Shown: positions 54,441 to 64,000 of the stretch, in pieces
How the letters are laid out: the number at the start of each line of letters is the position of its first letter
How positions within the stretch are numbered: position 1 is the first letter of the stretch
Source of the DNA: Rhabdornis inornatus
Taxonomy: Eukaryota; Chordata; Aves; Passeriformes; Rhabdornithidae
Length of the DNA: 64,000 nt
NCBI GenBank assembly: GCA_013397075.1
Contig: VWZS01001918.1
Coordinates: 1,018,214-1,082,213, forward strand
Direction: 5' to 3'
Translations under genes and position numbers: made by a program
The notes under the pieces: generated by a model
Database searches by the model: none
The model's input: only the letters and a program-made list of their open reading frames with translations
What the model was told of the DNA's origin: nothing

Positions 54441-56930
54441 CAACATTTTTTTTTTTTTTACTGAAAGAAAAGTACACTGTGTACTCTGTGGTTAAATTAA
54501 TCACATGCTCACAGGTGTTGAGTAAAGTTGATTCAGGAAAACAGTCAGCTTAGACATCTGTCTGTAACCATGAGAATGTCATAGGTATTCATCTTTTTTG
54601 TTATGACTGTTTTTTCTTTGTTTTGCTGTTAATTCAACTGCCTCCACCTTTCTGTGCCTGCAAAATATTGCAGTAACTCAACCTTCTTCTTGTCCCGCTT
54701 TCCTCCAGACTCACCTTACAATTGTCTTTTATTTTAATTACACTGCCAGACTTCTCAGTCAGATTCAAATTAATTAACTCTTCATATGTATTTAAAATTT
54801 CCCAGTGTATATATGCAAAAATCATTCCAGTGATGTTCTAGTCCTGAAAATTTCCCTCTGAGTTATGACATGCTTCTTTAAAATTACAGTGACTAAAGAG
54901 AAACACAAGATTAAGGATAAAACTGAACTACAAATGACACCTATGTAAATTAACAGTATTTTGATCTCAGTGCAGCCATGCTGGATTTATACTAGTATAA
55001 GTCTGTAAAGCTGTCATTAACAAATTGATCCCTATAGAGTAGTTTTTGTTATATGAACGTTTAATCTTCTTTCATATTATCAGTAATGCTTGTAAACAGA
55101 ATGTTGCTCACTGTCTCTTCCTTCCAGCCTTCATAATGTAGAGAAAGCCCTAATTCGAAGAACATTTAAGTTTGTTGTCAGGCTTTCAGATATTAAAAAT
55201 CTGGAGATGTGGTTGTCTCTCTTGCAGGGTGTGATTGTAGTGATTGTAGTGATTGTGTGATCTTTAATTACATGACCACATTGTCTTTTTCTGTGATTCC
55301 ACTGATGGGATGGATGGATGGATGATACCAAAAGCATCAAATCCTGAATGTTTCTTTTTACCCTTGTTACTCAGTGGAGGCTCATGATGTTTACTGGGTG
55401 TTATCCAAACTTTGCCCACATGAGAGAAACGGTAATTTTGTGATGAGGTGTCCTGGTCATCATTGAACTACAAAAGTACACAGCAAACAGTATCAAAAGA
55501 AAAAGAGCAACACAGAATAGTGCAGTTGTTTCTGTTGTGGTTATTTGCTTTGTTTTTGTTTGTTGAGTGTTTTTTGATTGTTTATTTTTCTTTTACAGAA
55601 AAAGCTAGCATGTAGAAACATTCATTGTATAGGTATAGGCTGACTCTTCTCAGAGATATGTTGCAATACCACCCAAAAATGGATGTAGGGTCATGAATTG
55701 GAGCTTTGCTCTGGACTGAAGGTTTGTAGCTCTTTCCCAGTTAGTGGAACTTCTGAGTGGATGTTCCAACTGGTCAGCAAAAGGCAACAGCAGGGAGATG
55801 TGAAAAAGACTTCTGATGTTGATGGCAGCTTCAGCAGCTTGGTAGCACCTGGGCTACACTCATGCTCTGATTTTTGCTTGTCTGCTTGCATGCATGTGGT
55901 CTGGTTTCTCTGTATGGGCTCACTGTTCTCTAGCTTCCTACTAGCAGAGCACAGCTCTTACCAATTTAAATGTGAGCACCCAGCAAATTTGCAAATCAGT
56001 GATCCATGAAATGAACAGTACATAATGAGTAACCATCTGCAAAAAGTTTGGTTGAAATTTCTAGACCAGCCTCATTAACAACCAGTATGACAAGAGGCAA
56101 GGTTTAATCCAGTTCTCTAAGGCTGCTTTAACCACAAAACTTCCTGTAATCTTCTCTGATCCAGTAATTGCTCTGTATCACACAATGTGGGGGTTAGGTA
56201 AGGCTCCTCATGCATGGAGACCTTGACTTTGCATAGATTGTGCTTTTGCCTGGCTTTTTTAGGTTCACATAATTCAGCCATAATTCCTAGATCTTTGTAA
56301 TTAATTAAGACTTAGATCTTATGTCTGTCATTAGCTGAACTAAAATCTTTTAGACCACTGCACAAGCCTCTATCATGTCTGACTACAATCAGCAGTAGTG
56401 AGGTTTTGTCCTTTGCATAGAGACGTTCTCAGAGGTAAATGAGGCCTACAGTTTGCCAAGGGCTTTCACAGAACTATTTTTGACCTTCAAGAGGCACCTG
56501 AGGCCCTGGCAGCCCTGATTCTTTCCCAGCATCTGATGGGAATCTTCCTAATTCCATGACCTAACCAGCCAGAGGTCTTCTGTCTCCAACTTTGTCAGAC
56601 TTTAGCAAGGCTTATCCTTTACTTCAGTGTCCTTCACTGCAGTCTTAATCCTGCTTTTAGTACCTAATTTCCCTTCATCCCCTTCTTTCTGTTTGATCAG
56701 TGCCTGTCTCTATTGCTGGTCACCCTGATTGGAGTTTTTAGCTATAAATATAAAAATATTCTTTACCTGAAGTTATATGTGAAGCTTTACCCATGCATGT
56801 GCAAGCAAAACCACACAGGCATGTGTGTGGCTGTAGGCATGCACCAAGGGTTCAGAATTCTTGAAGCCATAAGTAACTGAAAACAGCCTTTAATAATGAA
56901 AAGGAGGATAATGTTATTAGCTTGATGTAT
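54441..56930. other. Noncoding DNA, no gene seen
   Basis: Contains two small tandem repeats (listed separately) and unique AT-rich sequence. The open frame at 55698-56009 (plus) is mirrored by one on the minus strand and is not recognisable. Confidence 0.5.
55231..55257. repeat. Tandem 9-mer repeat (GTGATTGTA)
   Basis: Nearly three copies of GTGATTGTA in a row. A short GATG/GGAT tetranucleotide run (GGATGGATGGATGATG-like, about 55304-55325) follows within 50 bases. Confidence 0.85.
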
Positions 56931-57780
56931 AATAGACATGTGTTTTCTCAGGGACATAAAATTCTTGTTTTATGCATTCTGCATAATATCTCCCTTTGCA
57001 CATGCCTCCAGTGAGTAAAAAAAGCAGGCCAATGGGCACAACCAGCAGAGGGGCCTTGCAGTTTGGACGGTAATTAAAAAGAAAATTGCAGAAACTAATT
57101 TTGTTTCCAGTGAAACTGATGGCAAAATCACCACCTGATTTGATTGGGTAGGGAAATGCTCTGTAAAAATTACTTACCACATATAAAGATAGATAATGAA
57201 GACATATGTATTAAAAAGTATAATATGATAATGGCAATCCATTAGTAGTTGTGCAATAACACAGGTATGGATAATTGAAAATATCTAACTGAGTCTGAAA
57301 GATGCCTTTCAAGATGAGCTGTCAGTTGAAATGGAGAATCCAAGAAATTGAGAAAGGAAGTCTGTTTCAAACAGCAAGCTCTGAATAATTGTAAATTCTC
57401 AATGCATGAAATGTGACATGGCCATCAGAGCTTATGAGGAGATCAGTGGGATAAAAGAAACTAAAGTATGCAAAGCAGACACAGTTTCCGTGCTGTGTTT
57501 GGACCACCTTCATCTCAAACCATATCGGAGCTGCTTTAAGGGATGTTTGGTGTTTTTATATAGCTAAAACCAGAAGCCTGGAGGGCCTTGGAATCTGAAA
57601 TCCTTATGAAGTCACATTACTGACACAGCATTTGCTGACAGCCTTCTGACGAAATCTCTGTCACGGGCTTCCCACATTAATTTCTGTGCTTCAGACCTGT
57701 CAGGTTGCTCTTGCTTTCTTTAAAAGAGCTGAGCAGCTATTAATTGCTATAAAGTTATTTAATGCAAAGGCACATCAGTC
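56931..57780. promoter_or_regulatory. Candidate conserved noncoding cluster
   Basis: Two balanced, repeat-free blocks (about 56990-57180 and 57420-57780) with homeodomain-like words: GGTAATTAAAAAG and CTAATTTTG in the first, and TATTAATTGCTATAAAG in the second. The minus-strand open frame across 56917-57180 is unrecognised. An LTR inserted about 100 bases downstream (57882), not inside the cluster. Function is inferred from texture only. Confidence 0.3.
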
Positions 57781-57881
57781 TTGAAAGGCAAAGAGCCACA
57801 AGCGTTAAAGTCCATGATGAAAGTTTTTGGCATAGAGTCCTGAATAGAAGTAAAGTCCCAATTAGAAGTAGAAATTGCTCC

Positions 57882-58298
57882 TGTCAAGGTCCCGGGAAGC
57901 CGATGTTGCTGCCGCAGGTCCTATCTTCTTCTTGGGTGATGGTGATAGCGGTGAGGGGAGAGAAGAAACAGAGCAAGAGTGAAGCGTGTCTCTCCCCAGT
58001 GCATAGATTCTTATACACAAATTACCCAAAAAACTAAAAACAGGAACCCGAACCATTTCTTCTTAACCTATTAGAATTCTAGTTTTTTAGCACGCCAGGT
58101 TACATATAAACTATGCATATGGTCTATCTTGTTCTATCTAAAAAATGTAAGCAATATTCTTACTATAGTTCTATTATGTCTAAATCTATGTCCTTGGAGT
58201 CTACACGGAAACTTGTTTTCAGCATTAGTATCTAGGACTATGTTTTTCAACCTTTGCTAGAACTTGCTGATCTCTCATTGAGGAGCTCAGAAAGGCCA
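57882..58298 (-). mobile_element. Solo LTR of an endogenous retrovirus
   Basis: Begins TGTCAAGG and ends AAAGGCCA on the plus strand, flanked by the 5-bp direct repeat GCTCC at 57877-57881 and 58299-58303. On the minus strand a GTATAAG TATA-like box lies at 58011-58017, followed by a pyrimidine-rich segment (GTTTCTTCTCTCCCCTCACC) and a terminus CCGGGACCTTGACA. Length is 417 bp. An alternative right end at 58314 (CCAACA) fits TGT...ACA termini but has no target-site duplication. No retroviral gene is attached. Confidence 0.7.
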
Positions 58299-60344
58299 GC
58301 TCCAGACTCCAACACAGACCTCATTTAATTTCACTTCAAACTGAGTCTGTTTTGCGCACAGTCCACCTGTCCCCCCCCCTTTTTCTTTTTTTTTGCCCAG
58401 TGTTCTTTAAAATATTAAATAAACATCTGGTATTATAAAAAGCTAGTATGTAACAAGAATGAAAATAATTTTTAAAAGAGAAGGGAATCACTATTGCAAA
58501 GTTATTTTGTTAACAGGGTAAGCAAAAACTGAATGATATAAAAATATATTTTTGCACTAATAAAAGAAGCATAATTTCTGTCATCTGCTTGTGGATGTAT
58601 ATGGTATAGATACAAATCATTAGCACTCTTTTTTTCCTCCACAGAATAGTTTTATTCTTTTTCAAATCAAAATGAGCAGTGTTTTTAACTTTGTATCTCA
58701 GGCTTTGTGGTAAGGTTGACCATAAGCGAAAGGATCATTTAATTCCATGTTCACTTTATAAGTCAGTGTAGCAGTTTCTTTGCATGTGGTATAATTATAA
58801 TTTTTTAAACCTTAAAACCAAGGAAAAATGACACAGAAGTAATTGTGATATATTCTGTTTAAATCACAGTTTTGTTATTAAATTTTTTTTCATATTTCCC
58901 TAGCCATCCTATAAAGTGATAGAATCTCATAATTAAAATGTCTAATTTGTTTCCCTGTGTTCCCAACGTTGTTGAAATTGGCCACTGCTACTCTAGATGC
59001 CAAAGCTCTAGCAGACTCCAAAGAAACAAAATAGTTTGTCTGATTTTATTTTCAATTGTCATTACGCTAATAGAAAAAAAACAAAACACATTTAACCTGA
59101 GATCAGAGAATAACTCCTCTACAAAACAAATTCAGTGGGTAAATGCAAGAGTGATTTATAGAAATCAATATTTGGAATATATACATTTAGAAAAAAAAAT
59201 AAAAAGAGACAGCTTCATTTATATAAAGAATAGAACCTGATAATGAGGATTTATGTTTGGACCAGTTCCAGTAACTTCTCAATCCATGGGAGAGTTTCCA
59301 GCCTACTGAGAGGATGAAATGAGAGGGTTTATGAAGGGAAATGAAAGATATACTGTGTTATTTATGAGAAGAAAAGGGGATGGAAGGACCAGTAGACATT
59401 TCGCATAGGCATTGTAGTGTACAGGATGTACCACCACAAAATGTTTTGTCTCAGTCTTTCCAAAGCCAAGGATGAGCAGATTCATAGATAATTGGAGACT
59501 TTAGTACACTGATTACAGTGTGAAAATGATATGTTTTGACTGTTATCATATATGGCTAAACATGAGCTATAAGAGAATAGACTCCAGACTGATACACCGT
59601 AGTGTGTTAAGAATCTCAGTAACCTCTTGATGCCTTAATAGAAGGTGATTCTTTGGACTCTCTATGGATGAAATACATTCCCTACTGCTCTAACACAATA
59701 AAGCACTCTTGACTCATTACTCTCTGAGATTTTTAGGAAGTTGTGAATTATATGGAGAAGAGGTTATTCACAAAGGCTAATACCAGTACTCCCTCAGTGT
59801 AAGCAAAGAAGATCCCTGAAGGAACCATCAGAGTTAGGTCCTAAGTTTAGATGTGCAAAAACACTTCCTTGAAAAACATTTGTATCTCCTTAGATTTGAA
59901 AGTTTCCTTTTGAAGAAAGACCCCACGAGGCAAATGTGCATCCTTGTGGATGACCCTCAAACACTGCACAAAAATACAGTCTAACAGTCTAATTATTCCC
60001 AATGCTTTCAAGTTTTATTCTTCATATTCACAAAAAATGTTTTAGATGTTAAATCTTCATGTTGATCATCCAGCCCTTTGGTTCTTACAAAATTTAGTTC
60101 TGTGGACATGCTGACAAACCCAGACATTTGTAAAATACAAAGGTGCAACACGTCTGAGAAATTAATGAACATATTTTCATATTTTTGTGTTATCTTTTGT
60201 TGCTACAACATGAAATTTTGCACCCTGAAAAATTCTACTGCTCTCCAATTTATTGAATATGCACTTGATATTTCTCTCCCGATGTGAGAAGAGATCCATA
60301 TTCATATTTATTTTGCTCTAAATTAGCTACTCGCTTATTGACCC
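58299..60344. other. Noncoding DNA, no gene seen
   Basis: Begins with LTR flank and a C9 run followed by T-rich sequence (about 58371-58395). The rest is AT-rich unique DNA. A 100-codon open frame at 58938-59240 is K/N/I-rich, as expected of chance AT-rich frames. Confidence 0.5.
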
Positions 60345-60680
60345 TAAATAGTTATCATCTCAGCTGGAAATATATTAGAGTTCTAGTTGCCAAACAAATA
60401 TTCAGCAAAAGATGAATAAAAGCATATGGGGAGATAAAACCCACGAAGTTTTCACTGCCAATATAATGGAAGGCATTCTGGCGGACAGCCATCTGCACCC
60501 GCTGAACAGAGGGATCCTGGGATGACATTGATCGATTTAACAGTAGGAAGGTATTAATGATATTCAGCACTGATGGCTGAGCCACTTCACACTCATTTGC
60601 ATTTCCATTCATCATCTCAGCATTTATCATTATGAGGCGAATGCCAGAACTAATTAAAGTCTGGGCTAACAGGGTGACAT
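60345..60680. promoter_or_regulatory. Candidate conserved element with octamer motif
   Basis: A repeat-free, balanced block holding ATTTGCAT (60595-60602, the POU/octamer word) and several TTAATGATATT- and AACTAATTAAAG-type words. The minus strand is open for 91 codons over 60355-60630. The translation matches no protein I know, and the open frame may simply reflect a constrained noncoding element. A short conserved exon is the alternative, but no clear splice sites or start context support it. Confidence 0.3.
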
Positions 60681-62073
60681 GGGAGTCCAGCCGCTACTTA
60701 TACTGAGGAAATATGGGAAACTTTCCAGCAGGAAGTAGACCAACCTTACACCAAACCCAATTAACTTAATTCCTAACTAAACCATTTGAGGGTCCTTCAT
60801 TTGAATAAACTAAAAAGATGGGATTGAAGTTACACCATGTCTTTTTCTCCTTGTGTTCCAGTAGTTTCATGACTCAATAACATTGTCTGATGTAGACATT
60901 TGGGAGATGTCCTTAATGTGATTCCACTCTTCCTCAGCAATCCCCTTCCAATTTTGTCATAAGAAGCAGAGATACTATTTTAGATTCAGTAATAAAAATT
61001 AAGTTTTAAACCTAAATTCTAACATAATTTGATCCTGAAGACACTTTAAAAGTATTGTGAATATCCCAGTAAAAAAAAGACACTCAAAAGCTGGAATACA
61101 CAGAAATCTATTGTTTATGTAATAAGGCCAGAAAATTGTCTCTTCAAAGAGAAATAAAAATTATTTTTATTTGTTTTCTAGCACAAAAATTTGGAATATT
61201 TCTTCTCTGCAGGTGAAGATTTTCTTGGCATATTCTCACAAACTGTCATATTAGCTGCACTGAGGCAATGTGTGAGCAAAGTGGTCAGCATATGTCTTAG
61301 AAAGTTTTGGTTTCAAGAATCTCCTGGTTGAGAGCTGAGAATAGTCAGATATATTTTATCAAATTCCACTTAGGTCAGGTCTCTAGCACCTTTAGGTTCC
61401 TTTGAAATTTCCAAACAGAAACAACAAATGTGATAGGAGAAAGGTGTAGTAGCACAGAAAACTACAGAAAATCTTTGCAAGTAAATTATTAAATTTTCAA
61501 TTTTTTTCCAAATATAGGTATAAAAGTAATAATCTCAAATGTGGATTTTAGTAAACATTATCTTTACTAATGGTTCTATATACTGTTTTCATATTTCAAG
61601 GAAATATTTTATTTTCCTTTCTACAAGCTTAAAGAGACATTTGATCTAGGCTCTGAGTGACATAGGATCATTTCATTGCCCAAGGAATTTCACTATTAGT
61701 AAAATAAATACATACTACCAGGTCAAATATCTAGTTCCCACATCCACAATGAAAACTCTTTGGTTTTCTGAGGAAAAAGATTAAAGATAATGTCTAAGAC
61801 ACACTTAGGAGAAAACATGGCTTTTATTCTCTTTTGCAAAAACATTAATGGCTTTAAAAGAGATGCAACATATTTATCTGTCTAGTGGCATCCCTCCATA
61901 CATATCCACACATACAAGAAAAGGCCATACTTCTGTGGGAAAGGCTCTCCAATGATGTTTCAAAACAGTCAAGAGATTCATATATTAAAATCAAATTGTC
62001 ATAAACCTTTTAGAAATTTAATGAGAAAGTAGTGAGCCTGTAGTCTTGGTGAATCTTGGTGAATATTCTTCTA
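60681..62073. other. Noncoding DNA, no gene seen
   Basis: AT-rich unique sequence ending in a short direct repeat, GAATCTTGGT-GAATCTTGGT-like (about 62042-62062), just left of the LTR insertion. Confidence 0.55.
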
Positions 62074-62077
62074 AGAG

Positions 62078-62511
62078 TGATGCCTAGAGGAGCTGGAACA
62101 GAGGCTACACACAGAGTTAAGGGGAATAAAATGAGTATTCATTGAGAGGCCTTCAAAGGCGACACCCTGGCAGTACCAGTCGTGGTGCCTGCCTGGATGA
62201 CTCCAGGATGGAAGCAAAAGAGGGCTTGGTCATGAGATCTCATATCTTTATAGGCTTTAGTCCATTTGAGTGCAGGAGTCCAGTTGTCCAATTAATAGCC
62301 TCAAATTGTGAAGTTTCATCCTCCTTGCTTGCTTGCGTGCCTGCCCTCCTCTTTTCATGTTGTTTACGCTTAGGGCTTGAAGTTTGAAGATATTGTCCTT
62401 GAGTCCTTAGCTGGACTAGGACTGTTTTGTCTTCATCGCCCAAGCACAACAGAAAAGCACCACCCAAGCAAAACAGAACAGAACAGAACAACTTAAAACT
62501 TAAAGGCATCA
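62078..62511 (-). mobile_element. Complete solo LTR with target-site duplication
   Basis: The element is 434 bp, starts TGATGCCT and ends AGGCATCA, which are exact 8-bp inverted termini. It is flanked on both sides by AGAG (62074-62077 and 62512-62515), a 4-bp target duplication typical of class I (gammaretrovirus-like) ERVs. On the minus strand the order is right for an LTR: TATAAAG (62246-62252), a degenerate AATAAA-like AATGAATA (62136-62143), then a U5-like T-rich segment and the CA end. A short GAACA repeat lies near its U3 start. No internal viral genes remain. Confidence 0.88.
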
Positions 62512-62515
62512 AGAG

Positions 62516-62799
62516 GAAACAGCCTTTGGTCATACGAAGTTTTTAAGACTTCATTGCATAGGTTCCTCTGGAATGCATAAAACTCAGACAGGACTGCTCA
62601 GGCTCTTTTTACCAGGCATTCATGAAAAATATAGACATTTTAGGCAAGCAGAATGAAGACATGCAGGAGATAATTTTCGTTTTCTTTTCAGGCTGGCCAA
62701 TTTTAATTTAGTCCTCCAAAGTGGTAACAACTTTGTCCTCTTCCTGACGTATATTTCTGAACCATTCACACGGCCAGTCAGTGTGTAGCCTGTAAAAAA
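62516..62799. other. Noncoding DNA, no gene seen
   Basis: Unique sequence to the right of the LTR; nothing recognised. Confidence 0.5.
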
Positions 62800-63140
62800 G
62801 ATCAATGTACAACAAAGGGTTAGATTATATTGACTTAATGTTGATTAGTTTACACTGAGTTGTCGGCTGCAAAAGATGTCAGAGCTTTTGTAGTTCATTA
62901 GCTCCCATCAATTGAACACTGGCTTAAATTAGTACATGAGGCTCTTCTTTTCTGTAATGTAATTTCTACTTGCATTTCATGCTTAGTTTTCCTGTCTGTA
63001 CTTTCATGTGATGGCTGTTACAACATTTTTCTCCATGAGAGAAAAGGAAAAGAGAGAGCCTAAATAAATTGGAATGATTGCCAGGTGAACTCCTGCTCAT
63101 TTCACCTCAGGAAGTTATCCCACTTGCTATGATCAGTAAG
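62800..63140. promoter_or_regulatory. Candidate conserved regulatory element
   Basis: Repeat-free block with AACAAAGGG (62811-62819, SOX-like), GTTGATTAGTTTAC, GTTCATTAGCTCCC, ATCAATTGAAC and CTTAAATTAG words packed within about 150 bases. This is the kind of clustering seen in deeply conserved vertebrate enhancers. No open frame or transposon explains it. Conservation is inferred. Confidence 0.35.
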
Positions 63141-63397
63141 ATCTCTGACACCAGTTGTATCAGAAGTGTTATTCACCTGCAACATACCTTGTAATCGTGC
63201 TGGGAAATTACATCTCATAATTTAAAAACATATGACTTTACTAAATGATACCCTTACTGTCACAAATTCAGTTGCAGCTCTTTGGAATTTATGATCGTGG
63301 ATCCGAAGAAATTTTAATTACATAAAAATATTTGCTGTTATCAAAAAAGTGTCAGAAATTTGGTTCTGAAACAGTGGTAATGGACAACACAGCTTTA

Positions 63398-63640
63398 GAA
63401 TCATGGAATAGCTGGGGTGGGAAGGAACCTCTGAAGGCCACCTGATCCAACCTCGTTGCTCAAGCAGGCCCACCTACAGCCAGTTGCCCAGGACCTTGTC
63501 CAGGAAGATTTGAGTATCTCTAAGGATGGAGACTCCACAACCTCAATAACTCCACAATCTCTGTGAGCAACCTGCACCAGTGCTCCATCACCCTCAGTGT
63601 AAAAAACTTTTTCCTTGTGTTAAGGAACAAACAACATAGA
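63398..63640 (-). mobile_element. CR1-type LINE, 3' fragment
   Basis: The plus strand reads as the reverse complement of CR1: TAGAATCATGGAATAGCTGG, GGTGGGAAGGAACCTCTGAA, CACCTGATCCAACCTCGTTG, GCCCAGGACCTTGTCCAGGA, AGGATGGAGACTCCACAACC, GTGAGCAACCTGCACCAGTG and CATCACCCTCAGTG. These are close to the usual avian CR1 words, so this is the youngest-looking CR1 copy here. It is 5'-truncated and encodes no intact protein. Confidence 0.95.
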
Positions 63641-64000
63641 ACAAGAACAGATTTTGACACTCATTTTTGTCAAGCAGCTGGATATTTTCTACATGCTGGC
63701 CAACTGTCCAGCTGTGCTCTATGGCAGACTCCTTCCACCACCATTACCACAGACTCTGAAATATGTTAGAAAAGGATGGAGCTTGCTGCCAGAAATACAA
63801 AAAGCATATTCCACAAAACTGGTTTTGGCATGATTGATCCAAATTGGCAGAGGAATGACTGCTACAAAGAGGCCCTGTAGGAAGTAAAATAAGGCAAAGA
63901 TTAAAGTTTGCATTTGAAAGTAAAACTATTTATACGATATTTCAAATTTTATATATGCGAGGTTTGATTCATAACCTCAGTGTCATTAATTATCAGTTTG
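63641..64000. other. Noncoding DNA to window end
   Basis: No feature recognised; short overlapping open frames on both strands only. Confidence 0.5.

Noticed and set aside
62078..62511. Open frames inside this block considered as genes
   Set aside because: The block is explained by a solo LTR with exact ends and target duplication; the frames are incidental.
1..64000. CRISPR array, operon, phage or other prokaryotic system
   Set aside because: No spaced direct repeats, no dense coding and no ribosome-site-led genes; CR1 and LTR remnants show vertebrate nuclear DNA.

Overview
The window looks like bird nuclear DNA from a gene-poor stretch, either intergenic or inside a large intron. Four partial CR1-type LINE 3' ends are recognisable, together with three LTR-like blocks. 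One of the LTRs (44428-45027) resembles a family I associate with avian genomes. The base composition is AT-rich, with many homopolymer and short-unit tracts. No protein-coding gene, exon chain, rRNA, tRNA, CRISPR array or bacterial or viral operon can be supported. Open frames reach at most about 160 codons, show no family I recognise, and have the sizes and scatter expected by chance in 64 kb. Species and chromosome cannot be assigned from the sequence alone.

Layout. 1-21777 is mostly unique AT-rich DNA with short repeats: an octamer T-rich repeat at 9270-9332, a 61-bp tandem duplication at 13610-13731 and a pyrimidine tract at 17133-17206. It also holds a dense, motif-rich block around 11211-11545 that may be a conserved regulatory element. 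21778-34066 contains three old CR1 pieces and a 12-unit GAGAA microsatellite next to a single N. 34067-37586 is the structurally oddest part. It has an A/C-rich tract, a 47-bp perfect hairpin, and a 1057-bp segment present twice with no difference that I can see. The first copy of that segment is bracketed exactly by single Ns, so an assembly artefact is the leading explanation. 37587-57881 is unique DNA with an LTR at 44428-45027 and motif-rich blocks near 40250, 54190 and 57000-57780. 57882-58298 and 62078-62511 are LTR-like insertions with target-site duplications, and 63398-63640 is another CR1 fragment.

There are no genes in view to place in a pathway. If the window has a function it is most likely regulatory: several stretches with clustered homeodomain-, POU- and SOX-like words look like vertebrate developmental enhancers. 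That is inference and needs a multi-species alignment. I found no evidence for an undescribed biological system. The best-supported observations are the N-bracketed duplication and the LTR at 62078-62511, whose termini, target-site duplication and internal signals can all be read directly.
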